From Fibrobacterota bacterium (lineage in GTDB: Bacteria > Fibrobacterota > Chitinivibrionia > Chitinivibrionales > Chitinispirillaceae), in the NCBI GenBank assembly GCA_023436205.1, contig JAEZKC010000099.1, forward strand, positions 62,001-126,000: a stretch of DNA of 64,000 nucleotides. The letters are read 5' to 3'. Every line of letters starts with the position of its first letter. Position 1 is the stretch's first letter. A model generated the notes under the pieces. The model worked only from the letters and a program-made list of their open reading frames with translations, was not told the DNA's origin and ran no database searches. A program made the translations under genes and the position numbers. Shown here in pieces: positions 53,467-61,784 of this stretch.

Positions 53467-54597
53467 TCAGCCGTGTGCTTTGGAAATTAGTTTTTCCAGC
53501 TGCGCAATCATCTCTTTCAGAAAAGAATCAAGCGTTTTGCCGGGTTTCGTCAGGAGCCTAATAATAGATGCTTTCGTTCCTGTTTTGGTCCTGTGGATCG
53601 TTTCAGGAAAATATTCAAGAGCAATCAATCCGGCTTCAATGGTGACAGCTTTATTCGGGAAAACCCTTTTAAGAATATCCATAAAAAAAGCATGAAACTG
53701 GAATTTGCGGAAAATATGTGAAACCTGAAGCCATACCCAAAGTCGCAACCATTGTGCAGCGGTAGCCACAAGGCCCTCTCTGGTAATGAAAGGAACGGCA
53801 CTTATGTGTGTGCCGAAAGAGAAAAACAGATGCATGCAACCGACGAAGAGGAAAATGAGATAAAACTTGAGAGGGTAGAATAGTGTTCGATATTTGTACG
53901 ATTGGATTTTCCAGGCCAGAATAGAAGATAGTAAGGCCGCGGCAGACAGTATACTGAAGTCTTTGATGAAGACAAGTGAGAAACTGACGAGCAGAGTTGT
54001 AATACTGATAATTTTGTGCAGAATTGGAACCTGTTTATGGTGGGATAGTTTCATGAGATCTGATGTCTTCGGTTGTACCTCTAATCGTTTGGCGATATAA
54101 GGCACAGATCCTCCCACCAGGGAACCGAAAGTCATTGCGGCGCCGAACATGAAGGGAAGCTGGTAGAACAGCTGCATGTTTCGGGCCATTATGAAATAGA
54201 CCGCCGCCAACTGTCCCACATTGTGGAAAAGAGCTCCAGCCATCCCTAGGCCTACAGTACCGATCAGGTTGCGTTTTCCGAATAGTTTCCACAGTGTAGC
54301 CATACCGATTGTGGATAGTATTCCACCGCTAAGGCCCAGTCCCAAAGTGAGCAGGCTGAATCCGAAATAGAAACTGGAGATCCAAATTCGCAGTATGGTG
54401 TACAGAAGTGCATCTGTAAATCCGAATTTGATTATCCACATGATTGTAATTACATTGGCAAATCCCGGTTTGAGCCAGGGAAGAAAAGGCAATCTTGGTA
54501 TGGCAAGTTCAAGAGCATTTATGGCTACGGCGAGAAGAAGCCATAATACTTTTTGAGTAATTTCGACGTTTCTGTTTTTTTCAGTAAGTAATTCCAT
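53467..54597 (-). CDS. Gx-transporter (Hpre_diP_synt_I) protein fused to an EcfT-like region
   Basis: 376 aa, polytopic. Residues 1-175 match the Hpre_diP_synt_I/Gx transporter family, an ECF-type S-component-like family: LELAIPRLPFLPWLKPGFANV, LLYTILRIWISSF and ALFHNVGQLAAVYFIMAR (motif fragments). Residues about 190-376 resemble an ECF transporter T component: FVGCMHLFFSFGTHI, a GLVATAAQWLRLWVWLQ helix and ALEYFPETIHR, then an amphipathic C-terminus ending KAHG. Such S-T fusions would need only an ATPase. It overlaps the NusG_II gene by 17 bases. Solute unknown; in other phyla this S-like family sits beside NusG_II and prenyl synthase genes. Confidence 0.75.
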   Translation of the reverse strand: MELLTEKNRNVEITQKVLWLLLAVAINALELAIPRLPFLPWLKPGFANVITIMWIIKFGFTDALLYTILRIWISSFYFGFSLLTLGLGLSGGILSTIGMATLWKLFGKRNLIGTVGLGMAGALFHNVGQLAAVYFIMARNMQLFYQLPFMFGAAMTFGSLVGGSVPYIAKRLEVQPKTSDLMKLSHHKQVPILHKIISITTLLVSFSLVFIKDFSILSAAALLSSILAWKIQSYKYRTLFYPLKFYLIFLFVGCMHLFFSFGTHISAVPFITREGLVATAAQWLRLWVWLQVSHIFRKFQFHAFFMDILKRVFPNKAVTIEAGLIALEYFPETIHRTKTGTKASIIRLLTKPGKTLDSFLKEMIAQLEKLISKAHG

Positions 54598-54955
54598 CGG
54601 CAGATGAGGATGACCGACTTGATCGGATCTCCAGAAGAATGTGGTTGGGGGCGCAGATCAATTGCTCATAAGTATGGCTGATGGCTCCGGATTGTTTACA
54701 GATTTGATGAGGGCAGTTAACATGTTCAATGGAAACTGATTTGTCTTTGATCTGAACTTCAACTGGACCATTATTTCCGTTAATCGTAAAAATCAGGTTT
54801 GTATTGAGTGGGTACTCCGCAACTAAAGAGTTATCCCTATACACCACCACACTGTCCGGAGAGCTTGATTTAAGCAAAGGGAGCAGAAAAACTGTTCCTG
54901 CCATAAGTACAGCGGCAATTAAAAAATCAAGAATCCCCAATCTTTTGATGCGCAT
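54581..54955 (-). CDS. NusG domain II-containing protein
   Basis: 124-aa membrane-anchored or periplasmic protein: one N-terminal span (LGILDFLIAAVLMAGTVFLL), then a small beta domain with the NusG_II signature VNCPHQICKQSGAIS and LICAPNHILLEI. Despite the name this is not the transcription factor. The family is usually next to Gx-transporter genes, as here, where the genes overlap by 17 bases. Function unproven; an accessory role in the transporter or in flavin/quinone handling is plausible. Confidence 0.88.
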   Translation of the reverse strand: MRIKRLGILDFLIAAVLMAGTVFLLPLLKSSSPDSVVVYRDNSLVAEYPLNTNLIFTINGNNGPVEVQIKDKSVSIEHVNCPHQICKQSGAISHTYEQLICAPNHILLEIRSSRSSSSADGITY

Positions 54956-55046
54956 GAAATGATCGACTTATAATTAATAAGGTATAAAAAGAATCCGTTT
55001 AATAACCGTACTTATTACGTGTATTCAGCGATAAAGTTTTGCAGCC

Positions 55047-55880
55047 TCAATATTTCACTATAACTTTAGCATAGTATCTGTTATTGTGAGTTGCGAGTCC
55101 GACTAAAATTTTATTGCCTTTATCCCATTGGTGCCAGATTGACAGTTTACCCTGCTTGATATCGTGAAAGCCAATGTTGAAGGTTTTATCCGGCTTCAAT
55201 TCAAGCAGCTCCTCGTAAAATGAGGAGAGCCGGGCAGCCCATGATCTGACTAAACTGTTAAGGGAGTCGGCGGGAACAGAAAATGTCTGCAGTTCATAAC
55301 CGGAGTATTTTCCGTTTTGATCGAAATGGAATGCGGCAGTTAAACAGAGGCTGTCGATAAATATAGAATCAGCCCGGAAGAAATCTGGTGTTTGCTCAAG
55401 AGTGCTGCTGTTATTGCGCCTAAAAACCCATTTGAATGTTTCTTTGGAGATACCGTGTGGTATTCCCAGGAGATCAGCTTTGTCCTGTTTACAGGAATCA
55501 ATCTCTCTGATAGCTTTTAATGAGTCAAGATAGGCTTTCTCTTTCAGGCTCCTCTGTTGAGAAATGAGACTGTCCATCTCTTTGAGCTGCAGTTCGAACT
55601 GCTGGTACCAGTAGAATGGTTCGCAAGGTTTTATATCACGAGCTTTCAATCCTGTAAAGGACAGATACGATCTGGTCAATTCAGAGTTGCTTTTCAGAGC
55701 TAATACGGAATCAATGAAGGCTTTCCATTTCAGTAGAGAGTCCACCGGTATTGAAGTAGTATCACCTGTACAGCATAGATAATCATTTCTGATTTCGAAG
55801 ACCAGTGAATCGCTTATACTGGCTGGAGCTGCAAAAGCCTGCAGGAAAAGTGCGAGTACAAGGGGAGCGGCTGTGCGCAT
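55047..55880 (-). CDS. hypothetical secreted protein
   Basis: 277 aa with a signal peptide (APLVLALFLQAFAAPAS, cleavage after AFA). Mature part is helical in the middle (QFELQLKEMDSLISQQ coiled-coil-like) with two CC/C cysteine sites, and ends with beta strands. No family recognised. It starts one base after the stop of the 608-aa gene, so it is probably the last gene of the minus-strand unit that begins with the DUF2225 gene. Confidence 0.55.
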   Translation of the reverse strand: MRTAAPLVLALFLQAFAAPASISDSLVFEIRNDYLCCTGDTTSIPVDSLLKWKAFIDSVLALKSNSELTRSYLSFTGLKARDIKPCEPFYWYQQFELQLKEMDSLISQQRSLKEKAYLDSLKAIREIDSCKQDKADLLGIPHGISKETFKWVFRRNNSSTLEQTPDFFRADSIFIDSLCLTAAFHFDQNGKYSGYELQTFSVPADSLNSLVRSWAARLSSFYEELLELKPDKTFNIGFHDIKQGKLSIWHQWDKGNKILVGLATHNNRYYAKVIVKY

Positions 55881-55881
55881 A

Positions 55882-57708
55882 TCAATCTCCGATGAATCTG
55901 GTAACCCAGCTTCTGACTTCTTTACCGTTTAGGATGTGAAATCGTTTCAGTTTATTTGTGGTTTCGCTCGAGAAAGTGGAGAGCGGAATCCAGACCAGGT
56001 GTTTTCCGAATTTGGAGGCCATGGTGCGCAATCTCAAATTGGGAGATTTGGAAGCCACGTAGGCGACTGCTTTCTCTCTGCTGAACATCAATGCACCGTA
56101 GGTGAGCTGTGCCGCGCAGTTAGGCAGATTCATATTCTTTGTCAGATCAAAGGCGCTGGGAACAGTTCTGGGAGGAAAGAGCAGTGATAATCCTCCATAG
56201 GTGCACCGGGCGATACCGGGACCCACCAAGTCTTCAAAGGGGTCGGTTGCATAAAAGGTAAGGGTGGATTCCTGGTCATGTTCCGCGTACCACGCTGTGC
56301 GGTGGGGATACTTTTCGTCGTGGCTGTCATCGAAAATGATGATGACTGTATCAACTTTATTTTTAACAGGAGGCAGCTCCCGAACATAAATGTTTCCTGT
56401 GTGCCAGTTCCTCAGTGTTTCTCTTATGTCTATACCATCCTTAACCGATGATGAGAACTTTTCTGTTTTGGCCAGATGCTCATTCATGGTGCGCAGCGCT
56501 TTTGTGCGCACATGGTTATTGAAATTTTCAATGCGGCTGTCTTCTGGAACATGCGAACACATTCCAAAAGGATTCCAGGAATATTTATACTGTTTTTTCT
56601 GAAGCTGGGATGGATCAGGTTTGATGCTCAGAGTGCGCCACTCCATGGAAATATCCCTGAACAGGTTAACTGCCGCGCTGGTTTCTCTTTCCTGCCCGAA
56701 GGTGCCGCCGGCCAGAGTGACCTTATCAATACCCACACCGGCAAGACTGTCAGGTTTTTCGAAGGGCAAATAAGGATAGTACTTTGCCCCTCTAAGGATT
56801 TTGAGTGCAAAGGTGTTTCCTCCGACTCCTTTAGCGGCTTCCACGATGTCGAAGAGGGTCGGGAGGAGTCGTCCCGATATCACTGTCAGGTTTCGCAGAA
56901 AAGTAAGCGCAGCTTGTATTCTTACAGGAGAAAGGAGTGAGCTCTGATCTTTATCTTCAATGTAGTTGTCCCTGGTCTCTCGAAACAGGTCTTTTAATAC
57001 CTCGATCATCTCTGCCGGTTCGGAAAAAATATCCTGACGCTCTTTCTCAAACTTGGCTGTTATAAACGGAAGCTCTCCCAGTGCAAAATAGAGATGGTCC
57101 GGGTTTATCAACCTGGTTTCTATATCGACCGGGTTATTCAAACGTTGGTGATTATGGCTTTCCTCTTTAAGGAAATACCGAACTGTCGCACTGAAATGCT
57201 TTACATGTATAAGTGCGAGTATCTTTTTGTGATTCAGCTTCAGATCATGCAGGGCAGAAGCGATCTGAAAAGAGGCTAAGTCTTCATCACTGTTTTTTGA
57301 GGGTATTCCAGTTTGGAGCAGACAGAGTGAAGAGTAGGTATCGAATCCTATCTTCTCGATTGAATATTCATCTGGAAACTCCTGAAGCGGGCTGGGAGTT
57401 TTAAGCTCCGGGCTTCCGATGCATCGAAACGGAATATGATTTTGCCTGGCCTGACGAATCCCCTCAATACAGGGGTCACACGGGTCAGTCGGAATATAGT
57501 ACCAGGGTTCCTGCTGGGGTTTGGCGATTACTGCTGATATGTAAGGTAAATTGTCAACAGCCTGCCCGAGATCATCCTCGAATTGGGGAGGAATATCTAC
57601 GGCGATGCAGTCGAATTTTTGAGCGAGGCACATCTTCTGTACTTCTCGCGCGAAAAACTGTCTGCCGTGTAGAATCGGCAGCACTTCCACTTCCGGGCAC
57701 AGCTTCAT
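55882..57708 (-). CDS. 608-aa protein coupled to a MoxR ATPase, unknown function
   Basis: No signal peptide or membrane span; a soluble multi-domain protein. The N-terminus, VEVLPILHGRQFFAREV followed by FDCIAVDIPPQFEDDL and later IRQARQNHIPFRCIG, has the alpha/beta layout seen in TraB/DUF5682-like proteins that accompany MoxR ATPases, in which PD.vliEgPp is followed by ..pvrfiD. That match is structural guesswork. The C-terminal half has a DTVIIIFDDSHDE strand and YATDPFEDLVGPGIARCTYGG, unrecognised. Start ATG overlaps the MoxR stop (TGATG), implying equal expression with the ATPase. Confidence 0.7.
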   Translation of the reverse strand: MKLCPEVEVLPILHGRQFFAREVQKMCLAQKFDCIAVDIPPQFEDDLGQAVDNLPYISAVIAKPQQEPWYYIPTDPCDPCIEGIRQARQNHIPFRCIGSPELKTPSPLQEFPDEYSIEKIGFDTYSSLCLLQTGIPSKNSDEDLASFQIASALHDLKLNHKKILALIHVKHFSATVRYFLKEESHNHQRLNNPVDIETRLINPDHLYFALGELPFITAKFEKERQDIFSEPAEMIEVLKDLFRETRDNYIEDKDQSSLLSPVRIQAALTFLRNLTVISGRLLPTLFDIVEAAKGVGGNTFALKILRGAKYYPYLPFEKPDSLAGVGIDKVTLAGGTFGQERETSAAVNLFRDISMEWRTLSIKPDPSQLQKKQYKYSWNPFGMCSHVPEDSRIENFNNHVRTKALRTMNEHLAKTEKFSSSVKDGIDIRETLRNWHTGNIYVRELPPVKNKVDTVIIIFDDSHDEKYPHRTAWYAEHDQESTLTFYATDPFEDLVGPGIARCTYGGLSLLFPPRTVPSAFDLTKNMNLPNCAAQLTYGALMFSREKAVAYVASKSPNLRLRTMASKFGKHLVWIPLSTFSSETTNKLKRFHILNGKEVRSWVTRFIGD

Positions 57709-58640
57709 CAGTCAGGTTCCCCATCATTATCGGGGTTGAGAGAATCATCATCAGGAAAGAAGAAATCCCCCAGATTCATGGAGGGAAAGTGTTCGCCGGA
57801 TGCATTCCTTACAGATGCCAGTTTCTCCAGATCCAATGCCTCCTCTCCTAAAATCTGCTTTAGTGCACTGTGGAAAAGTGAATCAGCGTTGGCGGATGGA
57901 TCACATTGACGCAGTTTAAGTGTATAGCGAATGGCATTGATCCCGTCTCGTACGGAGTATGGCAGGTCAAGTCTGTGTGCTTTCTGCAGGTAATCGGCAC
58001 ACATCTCAAGGATCTCTTCACTGCAGAAAGGGAGGCTGTAGCTGAGGATTTTCAGTTCATCCTCCCTGCTGGGGAAGGGGATGCGAATTCCGGGCTGTAA
58101 TCTTGACATGATATAGTCGGGGATTTCAAACGTTGAAGAATCCTCATTCATGGTTACAGCTGCTCTGAACTCTTTGTGCGCAGTGACGGTTATTCCTGCC
58201 ACAACTGACTCCACGGTGCGGCGATTGTCAAATAATCCAGCCAGCGATGCCCACGATTTTTCGGACATGCGGTTTCCCTCATCGAGAACGGCTACCCCGC
58301 CTTTTATGGCAGCAGTAAGCAGCGGGGAGGCATGATAGGAAATTTTCCCCTGGTCTGAAAGAACTGGTGTGATCAGCAGGTCTTCCGGTCTGGTGTCGGA
58401 GGTGCACTGCATTATATATACATCCTGGTTGCGTTCTATTGCAGCTGCAATGGCCAGTGTGGTCTTGCCAATTCCCGGATATCCAATAATTCTGGGAGTG
58501 AGAGGAAGGTCCGAATCGGCGATAACCATCCAGCAGGCTTGAATCTGACGCATTGCTTCACTTTGCCCAATCCAGTCAGCCGGAATGTCCAGCGGGTGTG
58601 AAAGAATCAGTTCGACATTATCTATGCAAATTTTTTCCAT
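57708..58640 (-). CDS. MoxR-like AAA+ ATPase
   Basis: 310-aa AAA_5 family ATPase. Walker A GYPGIGKTT with Lys59, Walker B AVLDEGNRM (Asp120-Glu121), sensor 1 AVTMNED and an arginine-finger-type SRLQPGIRI. MoxR ATPases act as chaperone-like remodelling machines, usually with a VWA-domain partner; no VWA gene is here. The acidic C-terminal tail (FFFPDDDSLNPDNDGEPD) is unusual. It is followed by a translationally coupled 608-aa gene and preceded, 134 bases away, by a DUF2225 gene. Confidence 0.88.
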   Translation of the reverse strand: MEKICIDNVELILSHPLDIPADWIGQSEAMRQIQACWMVIADSDLPLTPRIIGYPGIGKTTLAIAAAIERNQDVYIMQCTSDTRPEDLLITPVLSDQGKISYHASPLLTAAIKGGVAVLDEGNRMSEKSWASLAGLFDNRRTVESVVAGITVTAHKEFRAAVTMNEDSSTFEIPDYIMSRLQPGIRIPFPSREDELKILSYSLPFCSEEILEMCADYLQKAHRLDLPYSVRDGINAIRYTLKLRQCDPSANADSLFHSALKQILGEEALDLEKLASVRNASGEHFPSMNLGDFFFPDDDSLNPDNDGEPD

Positions 58641-58774
58641 CTTTAGCCTTGGTAATTTTAAGTGGATTCTTGATTACGTCCCGGTTTGACTATCATCTCT
58701 AAGTTTTAAGAAAATAAGAGATGGCTAGCCGGAAAATGCTCTTAACAATCAGCGAAAAGGGCAGGAGAAGCAAA

Positions 58775-59749
58775 TTAATCAAACAGATTGGGGTTTTCCC
58801 GCTCCTCCCAAAGGTATTTGGCCTTTTCATGCCATTTATCGATCAGATCAGTTTTGAGTCGGGGGTCTTGTTTCATTTCTGCGATCCGCTCATTTTTCAG
58901 ATTGCTGAAAACAGAAAGGTAAGAATTGGCCTGAGTAAGGTCATCCAGGCGGATCATCAGAGCCACGATTAGATAGATAACCTGAAGCTCCAGGTCCTCA
59001 GAGGGGCAGTCAGATGTGCGAAATGCCTCCTGAAAGAAGCCGAGAGCTTCAATGAGACTGTCTGTATCGTCCTGAAAGTCATCTTTGCGGATTTTGGCGA
59101 TTTTCAGGGCATAAGACCCCAGTTTAAAATAGGAATAGGGGAGTTCGTGCCACGCTTCAACCTGAGCACGAGCCATGGCCAGCCGATAGCTGTCAGTGGC
59201 TACTTTCGCCGAACGTGGTCTCTTAAAGTAGCTTTCGAAATTCACAACCGGTTTGAGAAGACTTCTTCGCTCTTCGGTTTTGTCTTTTAGGCTGAAAAGT
59301 ATACTGCTTGAGAATTGTGCCCTTATCTCCCCTGAGCCTGAGACTGAACTTCGATTGAAATCTTTTTTGTCCGGCGAAGCGAACAGGCATTCCGGGCAAA
59401 CTGTAACAGAGCTCATCGAATAGTTTTCGGTTGCATACCCGTTGGCTCCGGTATAAATAGGCACCAGAAAATGATTCTGTACTATCTGCTGGCTTTTGGC
59501 CCGAAGTTCATAACAGGGAATGCCGTTTTTACCACAAACAGGGCATCCTACTTTGACCTCAAAAATCGGATCCTTTTCTGAAGTGGGGCCTTGTTGTTTA
59601 GTCTTGGTTTCAATGTGACTGTTCTTTACCTCGTTAATATGCTTAACATTGATTGTAAAGCCGAAACGGCGGATGTACTCATTTACAAGATTGACATCCT
59701 TCATGAGAAACAACAGTCTGCGTTTTACTTCTGCTCCATCGGTTGTCAT
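58775..59749 (-). CDS. DUF2225 zinc-cluster protein
   Basis: 324 aa. The DUF2225 core is VGCPVCGKNGIPCYELR and, later, VTVCPECLFASPDKKDF: two CxxC pairs likely binding zinc. The C-terminal region is a TPR-like series of helices (AWHELPYSYFKLGSYALKIAKI). Family function is unknown. I start at ATG 59749, preceded by AAAGGGAAA; an in-frame ATG at 59812 would add 21 residues. It seems to lead the minus-strand cassette (DUF2225, MoxR, 608-aa, secreted). Confidence 0.85.
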   Translation of the reverse strand: MTTDGAEVKRRLLFLMKDVNLVNEYIRRFGFTINVKHINEVKNSHIETKTKQQGPTSEKDPIFEVKVGCPVCGKNGIPCYELRAKSQQIVQNHFLVPIYTGANGYATENYSMSSVTVCPECLFASPDKKDFNRSSVSGSGEIRAQFSSSILFSLKDKTEERRSLLKPVVNFESYFKRPRSAKVATDSYRLAMARAQVEAWHELPYSYFKLGSYALKIAKIRKDDFQDDTDSLIEALGFFQEAFRTSDCPSEDLELQVIYLIVALMIRLDDLTQANSYLSVFSNLKNERIAEMKQDPRLKTDLIDKWHEKAKYLWEERENPNLFD

Positions 59750-59848
59750 GAAAGTTTCCCTTTCATCATAGTGAAAAATGCAGATGCTTCGGGTATTCTT
59801 GAGCATAAGCATGTTAACGAGGATTCCAGCACTCTGCAGGTATATGTA

Positions 59849-59877
59849 ATTATGGAATTATTGAGAATGGATTTCAA
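59849..59877 (-). promoter_or_regulatory. promoter candidate for the DUF2225 cassette (minus strand)
   Basis: On the minus strand, TTGAAA (59877-59872) and CATAAT (59854-59849) are separated by 17 bases, giving a start near 59842 that would cover either candidate start codon. The Rex box at 59908-59925 lies about 70-80 bases upstream. Confidence 0.45.
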
Positions 59878-59907
59878 CAGTTTTCTGCGAGATGACCAGA
59901 ACTGCAA

Positions 59908-59925
59908 TTGTGAAATAATTCACAA
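59908..59925. promoter_or_regulatory. Rex operator 1 (upstream)
   Basis: TTGTGAAATAATTCACAA, an exact match to the known Rex consensus TTGTGAA-N4-TTCACAA. It lies between the divergent DUF2225 and rex genes, about 82-99 bases upstream of the predicted rex start of transcription. Confidence 0.85.
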
Positions 59926-59971
59926 TCTAAGATGATTTTTGAGGGTATTCCGCGCCTGAGAAAGAAAAAAC

Positions 59972-60000
59972 TTGCAGATCACCGACAATTGCACTATTTT
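59972..60000 (+). promoter_or_regulatory. sigma70-type promoter candidate for rex-serC-serA
   Basis: TTGCAG at 59972-59977 and TATTTT at 59995-60000 are 17 bases apart. The predicted start near 60007 falls inside Rex operator 2, ideal for repression. Confidence 0.6.
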
Positions 60001-60002
60001 AT

Positions 60003-60020
60003 CTGTGAAATGTTTCACAG
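60003..60020. promoter_or_regulatory. Rex operator 2 (at the transcription start)
   Basis: CTGTGAAATGTTTCACAG: the core TGTGAA-N4-TTCACA is perfect, with only the outermost base differing from consensus. It starts three bases after the -10 box and its right half abuts the AGGAG Shine-Dalgarno of rex. Centre-to-centre distance to operator 1 is 95 bases. Confidence 0.85.
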
Positions 60021-60029
60021 GAGAATTCG

Positions 60030-60656
60030 ATGAGCAGTGTTATCCCCGTTCCCGCAGTAACCAGGTTGTGTGCGCTTTATCAGGTGCTCTGCGATATGTT
60101 CGATGAGGGGATGGTCACTGTATCTTCGGCGGCTCTTGGAGAGCGTCTTGGGGTAGGGGCTCACAATGTGCGCAAGGATGTGAGCTATCTTGCCGAGCCG
60201 GGAAGCGGTGGAGCCGGATATGATGTGGCTCGGCTTAAGGAGATTATTGCGGTCCGGCTGGGGTTTGATCGCGAGAAGAAGACATGTGTTGTAGGCTTGG
60301 GCAGGTTGGGATCGGCCATATTGCAGCATGACCGGTTCAGCGGGGGGGAGTTTCATATTGTGGCAGGTTTTGATTCGGATGTGAATCTGGTCGAGACCAT
60401 TAAGACCCCGGTGAATGTATTCCCCGCTTATGAGATGACGGAAGTGGTACAGAGGCTCAAAGTGGATATGGGGATTTTAGCTGTACCCTCGGTCAATGCT
60501 CAGGAGTGTGCCGAGAGGCTTGTGCGTGGCGGTGTGAAGGGGATTATAAATTTTACGCCGGCGGTGATCAGAATGGAAAAGCCGGTACAGGTTAGAAATG
60601 TGGATTTGACAGGTGAGTTCAGGATTCTTTCTGCGCTCATGTTTCTTAATAGTTGA
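60030..60656 (+). CDS. rex: redox-sensing transcriptional repressor Rex
   Basis: 208-aa NADH/NAD+-sensing repressor. The N-terminal winged helix has PVPAVTRLCALYQVL, VSSAALGERLGV and VRKDVSYLAEPGSGGAGY with recognition residues 48-50. The C-terminal Rossmann domain has CVVGLGRLGSA (GxGxxG at 89-94) and GVKGIINFTPAVI. It is not a full-length homologue extension; size is normal. The intact frame contains a G7 run near residue 106. Two Rex operators upstream predict autoregulation. It is followed 23 bases later by serC. Confidence 0.94.
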   Translation: MSSVIPVPAVTRLCALYQVLCDMFDEGMVTVSSAALGERLGVGAHNVRKDVSYLAEPGSGGAGYDVARLKEIIAVRLGFDREKKTCVVGLGRLGSAILQHDRFSGGEFHIVAGFDSDVNLVETIKTPVNVFPAYEMTEVVQRLKVDMGILAVPSVNAQECAERLVRGGVKGIINFTPAVIRMEKPVQVRNVDLTGEFRILSALMFLNS

Positions 60657-60679
60657 CCGTTTTAAAAGAGGAGAACGTC

Positions 60680-61762
60680 ATGGCCAGAGTGTTCAATTTT
60701 TCCGCAGGACCATCGATGCTGCCTGAAGAGGTGCTCAGCAAGGCAGCCCAGGAGATGCTTGACTATCAGGGTACGGGTATGTCGGTTATGGAGATGAGCC
60801 ATCGTTCCTCCGCTTTCATGACCATTGCAAAGGATGCCGAGAATTTGTTGCGGGAACTGATGGACATTCCGCAGAATTACAAGGTACTTTTCCTGCAGGG
60901 CGGTGCGTCGACTCAGTTCGCCATGGTACCTCTCAACCTGATGGGCCAGAATGGAAAAGCTGATTTTGTCAACACTGGAGTGTGGTCGAAGAAAGCCATA
61001 AGTGAAGCCAAAAAGTACGGAACAGTCAGAGTGGTGGCCACTTCGGAGGATAAGAATTTCAATTATATCCCAACCTTAACCAAGGATATGTTTGATCCTG
61101 AAAGCTCTTATGTTCATATCACCACCAACAATACCATATTCGGTACCCGTTACCGGGAAATTCCCGATACCGGAAAAGTGCCACTGGTGGCGGATATGTC
61201 TTCCAATATCCTTTCGGAAGAGCTGGATGTGAGCAAGTTTGGTATCATTTATGCCGGTGCTCAGAAAAATATCGGACCTGCCGGAGTGACGGTGGTGATT
61301 ATCAGGGAGGATCTGCTGGGGCGTAAGCTCGACTGTACTCCCACTATGCTTGACTATGCGATTCATGTGGAGAATGAGAGCATGTATAATACACCACCCT
61401 GTTATCCGATTTACATAGCTAAACTTGTTTTTGAGTGGCTCAAGCAGAAGGGCGGAGTTAAGGCTATGCAGAAAATAAACGAGCAGAAGGCTGCCATACT
61501 GTATGATTTCCTTGATGGATCTAAGTTGTTCAAGGGAACTGTCGAGCCAAAGTTCCGTTCGTTGATGAATGTGCCTTTTGTGCTCCCCACAGAGGAACTG
61601 AACAGCGCATTTGTCAAACAGTCCAAGGCTGCCGGTTATGATAATCTGAAAGGACATCGCTCTGTTGGCGGGATGAGAGCCAGTATCTATAATGCCATGC
61701 CGGTTGAAGGAGTTAAGGCACTGGTGGAATTCATGAAACAGTTTGAACAGAAAAACAGCTGA
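60680..61762 (+). CDS. serC: phosphoserine aminotransferase
   Basis: 360-aa PLP enzyme that converts 3-phosphohydroxypyruvate to phosphoserine, the second step of serine synthesis. The PLP lysine is Lys196 in YAGAQKNIGPAG. VFNFSAGPSMLPEEVL, SHRSSAF and LQGGASTQFAM are family signatures. ATG 60680 with AGAGGAG is chosen over the upstream frame reading. serA follows 22 bases later. Confidence 0.96.
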   Translation: MARVFNFSAGPSMLPEEVLSKAAQEMLDYQGTGMSVMEMSHRSSAFMTIAKDAENLLRELMDIPQNYKVLFLQGGASTQFAMVPLNLMGQNGKADFVNTGVWSKKAISEAKKYGTVRVVATSEDKNFNYIPTLTKDMFDPESSYVHITTNNTIFGTRYREIPDTGKVPLVADMSSNILSEELDVSKFGIIYAGAQKNIGPAGVTVVIIREDLLGRKLDCTPTMLDYAIHVENESMYNTPPCYPIYIAKLVFEWLKQKGGVKAMQKINEQKAAILYDFLDGSKLFKGTVEPKFRSLMNVPFVLPTEELNSAFVKQSKAAGYDNLKGHRSVGGMRASIYNAMPVEGVKALVEFMKQFEQKNS

Positions 61763-61784
61763 GTTCAATTACAGGAGAACTATC

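Noticed and set aside
58694..58723. Hairpin CATCTCT/AGAGATG between DUF2225 and MoxR
   Set aside because: No T tract on the transcribed minus strand; seven pairs only.
60341..60348. G7 run inside rex as another phase-variation tract
   Set aside because: The frame is intact on both sides and the run is short; weak evidence.
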